Notes: generated by a model from the sequence alone, not told the origin. A stretch of DNA of 18,409 nucleotides from an uncultured Fidelibacterota bacterium (GCA_913043185.1 CAJWMI010000030.1:1-18409), one strand, 5' to 3'; numbered from the stretch's first letter, positions 7,002 to 14,087 are shown. Numbers and translations are program-made.

Positions 7002-7715
7002 TCACCAGCCAAAAATCTTCATTCTATCTATCATTGTTAGTGAGTCTAAAACAGGTTTTAGAATTTCACTCCAAAGGTCATATCCTTTTTTACTAAGATG
7101 AAGGCTATCATCCACAAATAGGTCTGCCAGTGGTTTCCCTCGACTATCTAGCATTGGGTTAGCTGTGTCTACATAGTACTGCATATGGTCTAAGTCAGTA
7201 TACAATTTAATCAGTCTGTTTGCCTGCTTCATATCCTTCCACAATGACCATCTTGATGGGCTTGGCTTAATTGGCAGGTATATAATTTTTGTTGAGGGAA
7301 GTTGCCTGCCTACAAGATTAACAAATTCTATATAATCTTCTAATACTTGTTCAGGCGTCTTTTTACCAGCGATATCGTTATCACCTGCATACAATACAAT
7401 GATTCTTGGTTTATAAATTCTTACGATACTATTAAAATAGTAGTTCACATCAGAAATATGAGAGCCTCCAAAACCACGATTGATGATTGGAAGATCGTTA
7501 AAATAATTAGATGTGGGCCATTTCCTAATGCTGGAACTACCAACAAACAGGATTCCATTTTTCACATAGGTGTTTTTCTGGTCCCATCGTAAAAAATTTT
7601 CGATAGAAACTTCATCCCCATTATTATCAGTGTAAAAACGACTCGGATCCGGATCAATCTGCCCACGCAAATTGCATAAGAAAATGAAGATTGTGGCTAG
7701 GACTATTCTTTTCAT
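7002..7715 (-). CDS. Secreted SGNH/GDSL-type hydrolase
   Basis: The 237-residue protein has a signal peptide (about residues 1-19) and the SGNH blocks: ILFVGSSSIRKW (55-66, nucleophile probably S61), GFGGSHISD (81-89), YAGDNDI (109-115, the Asn of block III) and DDSLHLSKKGYDLW (202-215, D203 and H206). It is an esterase or lipase-like hydrolase, probably periplasmic. The family includes acyl-, acetyl-xylan- and carbohydrate esterases, and the sequence alone does not select one. The ribosome site is weak. The 174-base gap upstream, the longest in the window, is very AT-rich and could hold its promoter. It is followed by the methyltransferase gene. Confidence 0.88.
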   Translation of the reverse strand: MKRIVLATIFIFLCNLRGQIDPDPSRFYTDNNGDEVSIENFLRWDQKNTYVKNGILFVGSSSIRKWPTSNYFNDLPIINRGFGGSHISDVNYYFNSIVRIYKPRIIVLYAGDNDIAGKKTPEQVLEDYIEFVNLVGRQLPSTKIIYLPIKPSPSRWSLWKDMKQANRLIKLYTDLDHMQYYVDTANPMLDSRGKPLADLFVDDSLHLSKKGYDLWSEILKPVLDSLTMIDRMKIFGW

Positions 7716-7860
7716 CTAACCAATTTAATATCTTTCTTTAGGAAAAAAATTTATTGATTATAATAAAAAAAATAGCCCTATAAAAAGCTTAATATATTAA
7801 AAATATAGTTAATTATTTTTATTGTGGAGTATTCAGACAGGATTGCCTGATTAATAAATA

Positions 7861-7879
7861 GGTTCTATGTTATAGAACC
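7861..7879 (-). terminator. Probable terminator hairpin after the cold-shock gene
   Basis: A perfect 8-bp stem (7861-7868 with 7872-7879) and a 3-base loop lie 10 bases after the cold-shock gene stop. On the minus strand it is followed by TATTTATTAAT, an imperfect U-tract. On the plus strand only three T follow. Termination of the cold-shock transcript is the simplest reading. Confidence 0.55.
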
Positions 7880-7889
7880 TTTGATAAAC

Positions 7890-8087
7890 TTAATCTATAC
7901 GTGATATATCAGTGGCCTGCTTTCCTCTATCACCATCAACAGCGTTAAACTCTACCTTATCTTCATCTCGTACTTGTTGACCCTCAACTAGCATTGACTC
8001 ATGAAAAAAGTAGTCTGTACCATTGTCACCAGTAATAAAACCGTAACGCTTCTCTCTGTTATAGAATTTTACTTTGCCTGTTTCCAT
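7890..8087 (-). CDS. Cold-shock domain protein (CspA family)
   Basis: The 65-residue protein covers one complete cold-shock OB fold: GKVKFYN near the start, the RNP1 equivalent KRYGFIT (13-19, where KGFGFIT is usual), the RNP2 equivalent DYFFHES (25-31) and the C-terminal GKQATDI. Such proteins bind single-stranded RNA or DNA and melt RNA structure in the cytoplasm. The replacement of Gly-Phe by Arg-Tyr in RNP1 keeps an aromatic residue and should keep binding. The ATG has an AGAGG ribosome site. The upstream leader is short (65 bases to the DUF885 gene) and contains a ten-codon open frame described separately. A hairpin follows the stop. Confidence 0.93.
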   Translation of the reverse strand: METGKVKFYNREKRYGFITGDNGTDYFFHESMLVEGQQVRDEDKVEFNAVDGDRGKQATDISRID

Positions 8088-8101
8088 TTTTTCCTCTTTA
8101 A

Positions 8102-8134
8102 TTAATTGCGAAATGTATTTCTTTTTTTAGCCAT
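8102..8134 (-). other. Possible 10-codon leader ORF before the cold-shock gene
   Basis: An ATG frame encoding MAKKRNTFRN ends 14 bases before the cold-shock ATG, just ahead of its AGAGG ribosome site. It is very basic and very short. No ribosome binding site of its own is evident. It could be a regulatory leader peptide, or chance. Confidence 0.2.
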
Positions 8135-8152
8135 AATGTAATAATTATTTTA

Positions 8153-9784
8153 TTATTTTTTTTGCCCTATCATTTCCCATTGAATGAGGCTAACTGGGAT
8201 GTTCCCTGCATCATTATACTCTCTCAAGAATTCTTTAATATTGAATTTCTTGCCCTGCATTTCTAGTTGTTTTGATCTTTCGGTGATCAAACGCTCAATA
8301 AGATATTTCCCGGTTATGTAGCACGTTCCGTATCCAGGCTGCCTCAGATAGAGGTGTTGCTCGAAACGAAGTAAATGAGGCTCTCGCTCCATCCAACCAC
8401 GGGGCGTCCACTTTACATGAACCTTTCCCGCTTCTTCCATTGTCATCATATTCGCATGTGCATATAATGACCCTAATCCTCGAGCTGCTCGCTGGGCTAG
8501 CATAATCCACACAATCTCCTTTGATCTTGGACTATCTTCATACAGACCAAGTTGCATGAACATTTCTTCAACACCAGTTGCAATACCCTCACTCTTTGAA
8601 TCAAATATATTATATAATAGAGGCCCCCTACGAATTGGGCTCTTATGAGGTTCATCCCTTACTTGAGCCAGGTCAAACCAGTGATAAAAATGTGAGTACA
8701 ACGGAACAGGGTCATAGTGCATGCCAATGTAAAAGAAATTCCTTTCCTTTTCAGGAACAAACTTACCCATATGCTGTCTAAGTGCCGGCTCCATATTATC
8801 TTTAATATGCATAATTTCATGCTCAGATAGAAAATCCATTATCCGGCGTACTCCATTTTCTTTCAGAATATCAAACTCTTTTTCAGTTTTAGCAGAAACC
8901 ATTGGAGGAAGGTTGCGGTTTAGGTGCTCCTCCATTTTCAATGAGCTCCATGCTCTGTCGAGTTCTCTCTGTAGCAAAGAGACCTCCTCCTCCCAACTGA
9001 GGGATACTAGGTGTACGTTTTTTTGATACCAGCTATAGTTTTCTTTGCCAATGCCAGAGGCTCCTTTTTTGGATGGAGCCTTGTCAGTAAGCCACTGTAT
9101 AAAATCATTGTTAGCGTCTCTAGCTTTTTCAAGAGGCTTTTTTAGTAACCTATCTAGGCTGTTGCCATGATGTTTTATTATTTTTGCTTCTATCGCACTA
9201 AGATTCTCCTCTTGTTCTTTAAAATTTTCTATCCCAGCGACCCAAAGATCTCTAGCATCGCCAGTGAGATTGCCTTTTGCCTGAAAAAGAAAATTAGGTA
9301 TCATCCGAAGCTGGTCAGCTAGATTGTTAGAGCTTTTATCATCAAGCGGAAATTCAAAGGTCCAAAACTCTAGTGTACCATGATTTGTTGGTCCCTCATG
9401 TGCTGGGACATCACTCTGGTACATCCAAACAGTCTGATAAAATGCCGGGTCTCTGACCCAGGGCCTTAGTACTCTTTGGTTAAAATCATAGCCGTTCATC
9501 TCGGCACGAACAATTTGCCAATCAATCTGGTAATATATTGGCCAATCCGTTGTGTCTATCTCTTCTAATCTTTTTTGCAAAGAGTTAAACTCTTTTTTCG
9601 CACTATCAAATCTTCTTTTGGTGTAGTCTGGGGCTCCATTCATAAGCGGAGGATTTTCAAAGTCTCTCCATTTAAAAAATAAATCCACTAAATCACTGTA
9701 GCTGCTGGGGTCTTTTGTGTTTTTCGCTTTCAATGGATTGAATATCAGGGATATTATTATATATATAAATATTAAAAGTCTCAT
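8153..9784 (-). CDS. Secreted DUF885 family protein
   Basis: The product of about 543 residues has a signal peptide (up to about residue 21) and the long alpha-helical DUF885 fold. Residue numbers are counted from the TTG at 9787. The clearest motifs are in the C-terminal third: SKSEGIATGVEEMFMQLGLYED (in 398-418, like EGW-A-x-Y-x-E-x-L in the family) and QPGYGTCYITGKYLIERL (483-500, like PGQA-x-SY-x-x-G), then FNIKEFLREYNDAGNIP (515-531). DUF885 proteins are thought to be zinc peptidase-like. The usual HE-x-x-PGHH motif is not present where expected; that place reads MHYDPVPLYSHFYHW (356-370). An HEIMH at 323-327 is probably coincidental. I chose the ATG at 9784 (AGGA eight bases upstream) over the TTG one codon earlier. 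The family is fairly sure; catalysis is doubtful. Confidence 0.75.
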   Translation of the reverse strand: MRLLIFIYIIISLIFNPLKAKNTKDPSSYSDLVDLFFKWRDFENPPLMNGAPDYTKRRFDSAKKEFNSLQKRLEEIDTTDWPIYYQIDWQIVRAEMNGYDFNQRVLRPWVRDPAFYQTVWMYQSDVPAHEGPTNHGTLEFWTFEFPLDDKSSNNLADQLRMIPNFLFQAKGNLTGDARDLWVAGIENFKEQEENLSAIEAKIIKHHGNSLDRLLKKPLEKARDANNDFIQWLTDKAPSKKGASGIGKENYSWYQKNVHLVSLSWEEEVSLLQRELDRAWSSLKMEEHLNRNLPPMVSAKTEKEFDILKENGVRRIMDFLSEHEIMHIKDNMEPALRQHMGKFVPEKERNFFYIGMHYDPVPLYSHFYHWFDLAQVRDEPHKSPIRRGPLLYNIFDSKSEGIATGVEEMFMQLGLYEDSPRSKEIVWIMLAQRAARGLGSLYAHANMMTMEEAGKVHVKWTPRGWMEREPHLLRFEQHLYLRQPGYGTCYITGKYLIERLITERSKQLEMQGKKFNIKEFLREYNDAGNIPVSLIQWEMIGQKK

Positions 9785-9832
9785 CAATAGTATCCTAATC
9801 TAGTAATTCAAAATAGAAAAAAAATTTCATTA

Positions 9833-10291
9833 CTAATCTTTAATGCTAGATTTTATCTGTGCTTTATACCAGTCTAATATTTTATTGAAATCTGGATACA
9901 CTTCAGATGGTTTTGTAAAACTGTCTGAGTGTGCCTTTAATACATAGAAAGCATACTCATCATTTTCTACATTACTAGATACACTGTAGTCACGATTAGG
10001 TACCACCTCAATAGTCCATATTGCATTAAGCTTTGGCCGGTAAATATTATCTAATTCAATTTCACTTAGATTATACAGGATATTTAAATCAGCGTAGACA
10101 TATTCAATGCTTGCGAGGAGACCTAGAGAGCGGTTACTCGTAGATTTGAATTTGATATATGGATAAACCCATTTCCCTGTTTCCCCACCATCATCATGCC
10201 CTTGGCAAGATCCTATTGTGTTAACACCATCAAGGGAATTAAAAAATTCAACCAAAGGTATTATTTGTTTATCTAGACTAGTTTTGTTCAA
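9833..10291 (-). CDS. Uncharacterised protein with SCQGH motif (TTG start)
   Basis: The 152-residue cytoplasmic protein opens with a helix and then LDGVNTIGSCQGHDD (20-34), where C29 and H32 could bind metal or act in catalysis. An aromatic-rich region follows (WVYPYIKFKS, 41-50), then an alternating strand and helix pattern to the end. Segments of the type LPGV-x-T-x-x-SC-x-GH occur in scattered small proteins of bacteria, archaea and phages that I cannot name securely; resemblance to TYW3-like proteins is only a guess. The frame has no ATG, and a stop lies three codons before the TTG (positions 10300-10298), so TTG is the only likely start unless there is a frameshift. No good ribosome site is present. 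It lies between the TPR lipoprotein and the DUF885 gene. Confidence 0.65.
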   Translation of the reverse strand: MNKTSLDKQIIPLVEFFNSLDGVNTIGSCQGHDDGGETGKWVYPYIKFKSTSNRSLGLLASIEYVYADLNILYNLSEIELDNIYRPKLNAIWTIEVVPNRDYSVSSNVENDEYAFYVLKAHSDSFTKPSEVYPDFNKILDWYKAQIKSSIKD

Positions 10292-10347
10292 ATATATTTA
10301 GTCATATCTATGTTAATAAAGGTATCATTGAATTGCGTAAAAAAACC

Positions 10348-10923
10348 TTACCAATAATATCCACCATCTTTTAACCATTTCTGGACGCCATCATGAGCTA
10401 ACCTTGCTGCCTCTCTGTAGGAGTCTAAGGCCGTATTAAAATCATTATTTCTCTGATAAACTATTCCCAAGTTATAGTAAGCGCTCGCATAATCAGGCTT
10501 GATTTTTATTGCATTATGATAACAATCAATCGCCCTACTGTAGTTACCATTTTCTTTGTATGCGTTACCAAGATTGTTGTAGGCATGAGCATCATTAGGC
10601 CTGAGTTTGATTGTTTTTAAATAATATAAAATTGCCTTATTATAATTTTTTGTTAGCAGTGCGTTATTTCCCTTCTGAAACGCATCAGAGGCTCTAAGTA
10701 ATGAAGTCTCTTGCTTGTGCTCAAAAAGGAGGCTGTCTCTTTCCAATATGCTTTTTGAGAGCTCATCTTCAAGTTTCTCTACCTTAGTGATTGCCTCATT
10801 AGCAATATTTTTAGTTTTTTCAAGTTCTGTGGTTAGTTGACTCATTTTTTGCGCATATTCATCAGGAATACTGCTTGAACAGCCAAATAAAACCAAAAAA
10901 TATATAAGAATATAGTTCTTCAT
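10348..10923 (-). CDS. TPR-repeat lipoprotein
   Basis: The 191-residue protein has a lipoprotein signal with cysteine C15 (VLFGC), so it should be lipid-anchored to a membrane. A coiled-coil stretch rich in Glu, Lys and Leu follows (about 22-75). Three tetratricopeptide repeats come next (about 79-110, 111-144 and 145-178), with canonical AYNNLGNAYKENGNYSRAI and AYYNLGIVYQRNNDFNTAL helices. The C-terminus reads VQKWLKDGGYYW, a tail common on small TPR proteins of the FCB group. TPRs mediate protein-protein contacts; the partner is unknown. The preceding gap of 107 bases contains a reasonable promoter, so the gene may be transcribed on its own. The ribosome site before the ATG is weak. Confidence 0.88.
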   Translation of the reverse strand: MKNYILIYFLVLFGCSSSIPDEYAQKMSQLTTELEKTKNIANEAITKVEKLEDELSKSILERDSLLFEHKQETSLLRASDAFQKGNNALLTKNYNKAILYYLKTIKLRPNDAHAYNNLGNAYKENGNYSRAIDCYHNAIKIKPDYASAYYNLGIVYQRNNDFNTALDSYREAARLAHDGVQKWLKDGGYYW

Positions 10924-10976
10924 TATTATTTTGAGATAAGAGGGACGGTTTTATTCTTTGGTAGGTGGAGATCAAT

Positions 10977-11004
10977 AATATAACAAAAATAACAACAAGT
11001 CCAA
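10977..11004 (-). promoter_or_regulatory. Candidate sigma70-type promoter for the TPR lipoprotein gene
   Basis: On the minus strand TTGGAC (11004-10999) and TATATT (10982-10977) are 16 bases apart, about 54 bases before the ATG. This is close to the TTGACA / TATAAT consensus, but the region is AT-rich, so chance matches are common and the promoter consensus of this organism is unknown. Confidence 0.35.
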
Positions 11005-11030
11005 AATGTGCTTTATGAAAATAAAATAAG

Positions 11031-11450
11031 TTAGATAAGTGTATTTTTTGCCTTTTGATATTTTAAAAACTTATTTGATTTAATACCTTCATCCTCACCA
11101 AGATTTAAAGAAGATATATTATCATCAAGATCAATAATCTTTACTTTTGTTGCCAGTTTGTTCTTCCTAACTCGGTCAATGTATTTATCATAACTTTCCT
11201 GAGGTCTTCTACTTAGTGCATCAATCGCCAGAACTATTCTATCGCTAAATCCGACTGATCTCAAGTATTCAAGATCAATCGTAGTCTTTTCAATAACATC
11301 ATGTAAAACTGCAATTATTTTTTCTTCTATTGTAACCGCCTTAAACATCATCCTAAGCGGATGTAGTACATAAGGCTCAGATTTGTCATTCACCTGACCG
11401 CTGTGTGAATCAACGGCTATTGAAATTGCTTTGTCTAATAGCTCATTCAC
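11031..11450 (-). CDS. Stand-alone HD-domain (SpoT/Mesh1-like) protein
   Basis: The 139-residue protein matches the hydrolase HD domain of the RelA/SpoT family without the synthetase, TGS or ACT parts: SHSGQ (15-19), EPYVLHPLR (25-33, H30), AVLHDVIE (47-54, the H50-D51 pair), and KIIDLDDN (104-111), equivalent to KLADRLHN. These residues would coordinate Mn and bind the nucleotide. Small proteins of this type (SAH, Mesh1-like) hydrolyse (p)ppGpp or related nucleotides in the cytoplasm. The start is GTG, 20 bases after the SSB-like gene, with no clear ribosome site, so translation may depend on coupling. The family call is strong; ppGpp hydrolysis is inferred from the motifs. Confidence 0.82.
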   Translation of the reverse strand: MNELLDKAISIAVDSHSGQVNDKSEPYVLHPLRMMFKAVTIEEKIIAVLHDVIEKTTIDLEYLRSVGFSDRIVLAIDALSRRPQESYDKYIDRVRKNKLATKVKIIDLDDNISSLNLGEDEGIKSNKFLKYQKAKNTLI

Positions 11451-11470
11451 TTTACAAAATTAATACATGC

Positions 11471-11767
11471 CTAAAATGGTAGGTCATCGTCCTCTACAGG
11501 GTTCGCAGTTGGTTTCTGTTGGAATGAGTTGTCCTGAGGTGTCTGTTGATTATTCTGCCTCTGGTATTCACTCTTATATGCATAGTGTGTTGCACCTTTC
11601 TCTGATACCTCTCTCCTTTTTGCTATAACTATATTGACCCATCCATTATCATCAGCATGTTCCTGAAGCTCGCTTACTTTAAAAGCAGCATTTATCAGGC
11701 TTCCTCCATTATCGAAAACTTTTTCTCTGAGCGAGCATTGATTTATGTATACTCTATCTTGTGCCAT
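11471..11767 (-). CDS. Short SSB-like protein with DDDLPF tail
   Basis: The 98-residue protein ends in VEDDDLPF, the acidic C-terminal tail by which bacterial single-stranded DNA-binding proteins recruit repair and replication enzymes. Before it lies a Gln/Asn-rich, low-complexity linker (about 66-90), also typical of SSB. The N-terminal 65 residues (VYINQCSLREKVFDNGG, then WVNIVIAKRREVSEKGATHYAY) would form a compact, basic beta-rich domain but do not match the usual 110-residue SSB OB fold. It may be a minimal or divergent OB domain. Cytoplasmic ssDNA binding is inferred. The ATG has AAAGG upstream and a nearby TATAAT. It precedes the HD-domain gene by 20 bases. Phage and plasmid genomes often carry such small SSB variants, but no phage genes are seen here. 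Confidence 0.7.
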   Translation of the reverse strand: MAQDRVYINQCSLREKVFDNGGSLINAAFKVSELQEHADDNGWVNIVIAKRREVSEKGATHYAYKSEYQRQNNQQTPQDNSFQQKPTANPVEDDDLPF

Positions 11768-11788
11768 ATTAACCTTTCTTTATTTATT

Positions 11789-11794
11789 ATTATA
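11789..11794 (-). promoter_or_regulatory. Candidate -10 element for the SSB-like gene
   Basis: A perfect TATAAT on the minus strand lies 21 bases before the SSB-like ATG and downstream of the terminator at 11855-11886. No convincing -35 element is seen 16-18 bases further up, so this is tentative. It is a likely place for a new transcript because the preceding one ends at that terminator. Confidence 0.3.
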
Positions 11795-11854
11795 AAATCT
11801 AGATACTGAACTTACATATCTATTATTTTTAGGAATAGAAATATAGATAGAAGA

Positions 11855-11886
11855 AAATAAAAAACCCTGCACAAGCAGGGTTTTTT
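11855..11886 (-). terminator. Rho-independent terminator after the tandem-repeat secreted protein
   Basis: A stem AAAAAACCCTGC / GCAGGGTTTTTT (core 11865-11870 with 11875-11880, 4-base loop) is followed on the minus strand by TTTTTTATTTTC. It lies about 22 bases past the stop at 11908. The CCCTGC / GCAGGG core is the same as in the terminator at 5495-5523. Its symmetry allows it to act in both directions. Confidence 0.85.
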
Positions 11887-11907
11887 ATTTGAAGATCACA
11901 GAAAATT

Positions 11908-12774
11908 TTATTGTGAATTTTTTTGCTGCTTCACACTATTATAATAGATACCGATGTCTTCATGGATATAGTTATTCCAATAGGCTCTATGCTTTTTCTT
12001 GAATTCCTCTCGTTCTTTTTCATCCGGCCAACCTTTTTCATACAATTTGTCTCTTTTTTCTTTATCTTCATCCAATAAATCCTCAAGAGTACCATATTCA
12101 GAAACAATCAACATCGGCCAACCATCAGGTCCACCTGCTGATCCAGTCCAATAGTGACCAAGAAGCATTTGACTAAGAATCCGATCATCCTTCATGATTA
12201 TATTATCAAACCACTTTTGCATTACCTCATCTCTATCATCACCAGATCCTCCTTCAATAGTGCTCATAGGAGCTAAAGTAAATTCTTGAATCAAGACATA
12301 GGTATTTTCCTTAAATATTTTTTTTCTTTCCTTTAGCATTTTCGTATATAGTTCATAGATACCAACATCTGTATGTTTTCCAACCCAATATTTATTGAGA
12401 TTTTTCACAAATTCATTTCGTTTTTCCTCATTTGGCCAAGCCTTCTTTCTCCTATCACCTCTAGTTTTTGTACTCTCATCAGACTCAGCCATAGACTTAA
12501 ACTCACTAATATCAATCACCTCATCTGATCTTCCGCTCCAAAAATGGTATAATATTTTTGAACTGATTAAGTTTTTATCCTTGAAATCCAATTTTTTTCT
12601 ATTTTCTAGTATTAACTTACTACGTTCTTCGCTGGTACCATTTTCTACTGTACTCATTGGCTTAAGATAGGTTTTTGAGATAGTTACGACCCTGTTACCA
12701 TCATAATACTGCCCTACAGCCATACTGCATGCGATAACAAAAAATATAAATAGGTGAATTACTCTATTTTTCAT
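11908..12774 (-). CDS. Secreted protein with two tandem copies of an unknown domain
   Basis: The protein of about 288 residues has a signal peptide ending near residue 23 (numbers count from the TTG at 12780). It then contains two copies of one domain of about 120 residues: repeat 1 at about 30-147 and repeat 2 at about 160-283. Shared landmarks are PMST-V/I-E (41-46 and 171-176), the W-S/T-G tripeptide (81-83 and 211-213), WP-N/D-E-x-KR-x-EF (115-124 and 251-260), YW (131-132 and 267-268) and D-V/I-GIY (138-142 and 275-279). I recognise no named family; a dimeric alpha/beta-barrel fold is one guess. The ribosome site AGGAG at 12785-12781 fixes the ATG at 12774 as the start, because a TTG two codons earlier touches the site. 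A terminator follows. Confidence 0.8.
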   Translation of the reverse strand: MKNRVIHLFIFFVIACSMAVGQYYDGNRVVTISKTYLKPMSTVENGTSEERSKLILENRKKLDFKDKNLISSKILYHFWSGRSDEVIDISEFKSMAESDESTKTRGDRRKKAWPNEEKRNEFVKNLNKYWVGKHTDVGIYELYTKMLKERKKIFKENTYVLIQEFTLAPMSTIEGGSGDDRDEVMQKWFDNIIMKDDRILSQMLLGHYWTGSAGGPDGWPMLIVSEYGTLEDLLDEDKEKRDKLYEKGWPDEKEREEFKKKHRAYWNNYIHEDIGIYYNSVKQQKNSQ

Positions 12775-12780
12775 GTTCAA

Positions 12781-12785
12781 CTCCT
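12781..12785 (-). promoter_or_regulatory. Ribosome binding site that sets the start at 12774
   Basis: AGGAG on the minus strand ends six bases before the ATG at 12774-12772. The in-frame TTG at 12780-12778 directly abuts it and would have no spacing, so the ATG is the correct start. Confidence 0.75.
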
Positions 12786-12828
12786 TGTTTATTTTGTTCC
12801 TACTACATCCAAATATATAAAATTATTA

Positions 12829-14082
12829 TTAGAAGTTGGGAACAACTATTTGCTCCCATAAAAACATGTGCGGCTCTGTTTTATTTAATACCCTCTGAAT
12901 CTCTTTTCTGATTGCATAGGAATATTTGCTTGCTGAGCTCTCTAATAAAACAAACATCGCATCCGTATCTAGTTTGCGGTAGATATAGGTTACAGCTCCC
13001 AGCCAGCTTCCTCCGTGAGATATGCTTGTGCCCTCCTTACTAAGACTCCATCCAAAACCATAAAATGTTGTGTCTCCTTTTGAAGAGACAAATGGAACCA
13101 GCGCCTTATCAAATTTAGACCGAGGTATCAATGTATGATTTTTTAGAGCCTTGTCCCACTTCAAAAAGTCCTCAATACTTAAAAATACAGATCCATCACC
13201 AGATACGCCATCCATCCAAGAATAATCATTAAGCCTTTTCCCGTTTGTACCTTCTACTCGATTAGAAAGTTTGCCTGGCAATGTAAATAGATTCCAGAAA
13301 CTACTGTTTTCCATATTTAGCGGTACGAAAATCTCCTTATCTAAAAAAGACTCAAAGGTTTGTCCTGATACTGCTTCTACGACCAACGATAGGATCACAT
13401 AGCCAGTGTTACTGTATACATATTTTTCCCCTGCTAAAAAGAGCCTTCTTTCCCTGTATTTACCAATCATGTTTAACACATCATTAGACGTAAGTATCGT
13501 ATAGTGATCCTTATACTCACTGGGCTCACCATCGTAAAACAGATTGACCATGGACTGGTTCATATAAAACCCAATCTTAGTAAATAGACTAAAATATTCT
13601 TTGAGAGCAAGGTTCATATAATCGGCAATCCCTGAAGTATGTGTTAATAAATGTAGAATGCTTACATCACTATATGGAAACGAGGGTAAATATTTCTGGA
13701 CAGAGTCATCATATTTTAGTTTTCCCTGATTATTTAAAATCATTATCGCCATAGCCGTAAACTGTTTTGAGACAGAACCCAGCCTGAAAGATGACTGATG
13801 TGTTAGAAGTTTTTCTCTTTTAAAATCTTGGTAGCCATAGGTTTTCATTAGGTCTGGCTTATTATCTTTAGATACTAGTATGGCACCATTAAACCTTTTC
13901 TTTTTTGTTAGTGCTAATAGCCAGCGATCAATCGATCTAAGCTTTTCTTCCATGGTTGCAGAACTTGAAACAGAGATAGGATCAATCAACTGTAATTTTG
14001 ATTTTTTTCTGCTATGGTTAGAGATTCCTACTATAGCAATTACCATGAATAGTAAAACAATTGGTACTATTCTGGGTCTCAT
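12829..14082 (-). CDS. Class C beta-lactamase-like serine hydrolase (family S12)
   Basis: The 417-residue protein has an N-terminal hydrophobic segment (about 5-21) acting as a signal or anchor, then the beta-lactamase/transpeptidase fold. Its catalytic motifs are S103-V-S-K106 (in RLGSVSKQFTA), Y223-S-N225 (in YVYSNTGYVIL) and H356-G-G (in SISHGGSWLG). LLTHTSGIADY (145-155) is a further family signature. Such enzymes include D-aminopeptidases, esterases and penicillin-binding-like proteins; resistance to beta-lactams is not implied. It acts outside the cytoplasmic membrane. The ATG lies 5 bases after the deacylase stop, with AAGG overlapping that stop, so the two are very likely co-translated. 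Joint action on D-amino-acid-containing peptides is inferred. Confidence 0.88.
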   Translation of the reverse strand: MRPRIVPIVLLFMVIAIVGISNHSRKKSKLQLIDPISVSSSATMEEKLRSIDRWLLALTKKKRFNGAILVSKDNKPDLMKTYGYQDFKREKLLTHQSSFRLGSVSKQFTAMAIMILNNQGKLKYDDSVQKYLPSFPYSDVSILHLLTHTSGIADYMNLALKEYFSLFTKIGFYMNQSMVNLFYDGEPSEYKDHYTILTSNDVLNMIGKYRERRLFLAGEKYVYSNTGYVILSLVVEAVSGQTFESFLDKEIFVPLNMENSSFWNLFTLPGKLSNRVEGTNGKRLNDYSWMDGVSGDGSVFLSIEDFLKWDKALKNHTLIPRSKFDKALVPFVSSKGDTTFYGFGWSLSKEGTSISHGGSWLGAVTYIYRKLDTDAMFVLLESSASKYSYAIRKEIQRVLNKTEPHMFLWEQIVVPNF

Positions 14083-14087
14083 ATGAT

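Noticed and set aside
8804..8818. HEIMH (HExxH) in the DUF885 protein at residues 323-327 as a zinc protease site
   Set aside because: It lies well before the conserved family region, in a segment that in relatives as I remember them is not catalytic, and no matching third ligand stands out. I treat it as coincidence.
25..11767. Prophage or integrated element, suggested by the SSB-like gene, the nucleases and small unknown genes
   Set aside because: No integrase, transposase, capsid, tail, terminase or lysis gene and no flanking repeats or tRNA are visible, and the surrounding genes look chromosomal.
12829..14082. Antibiotic-resistance beta-lactamase
   Set aside because: The motifs are those of the broad S12 family, most members of which are peptidases or esterases, and the neighbours point to peptide metabolism.
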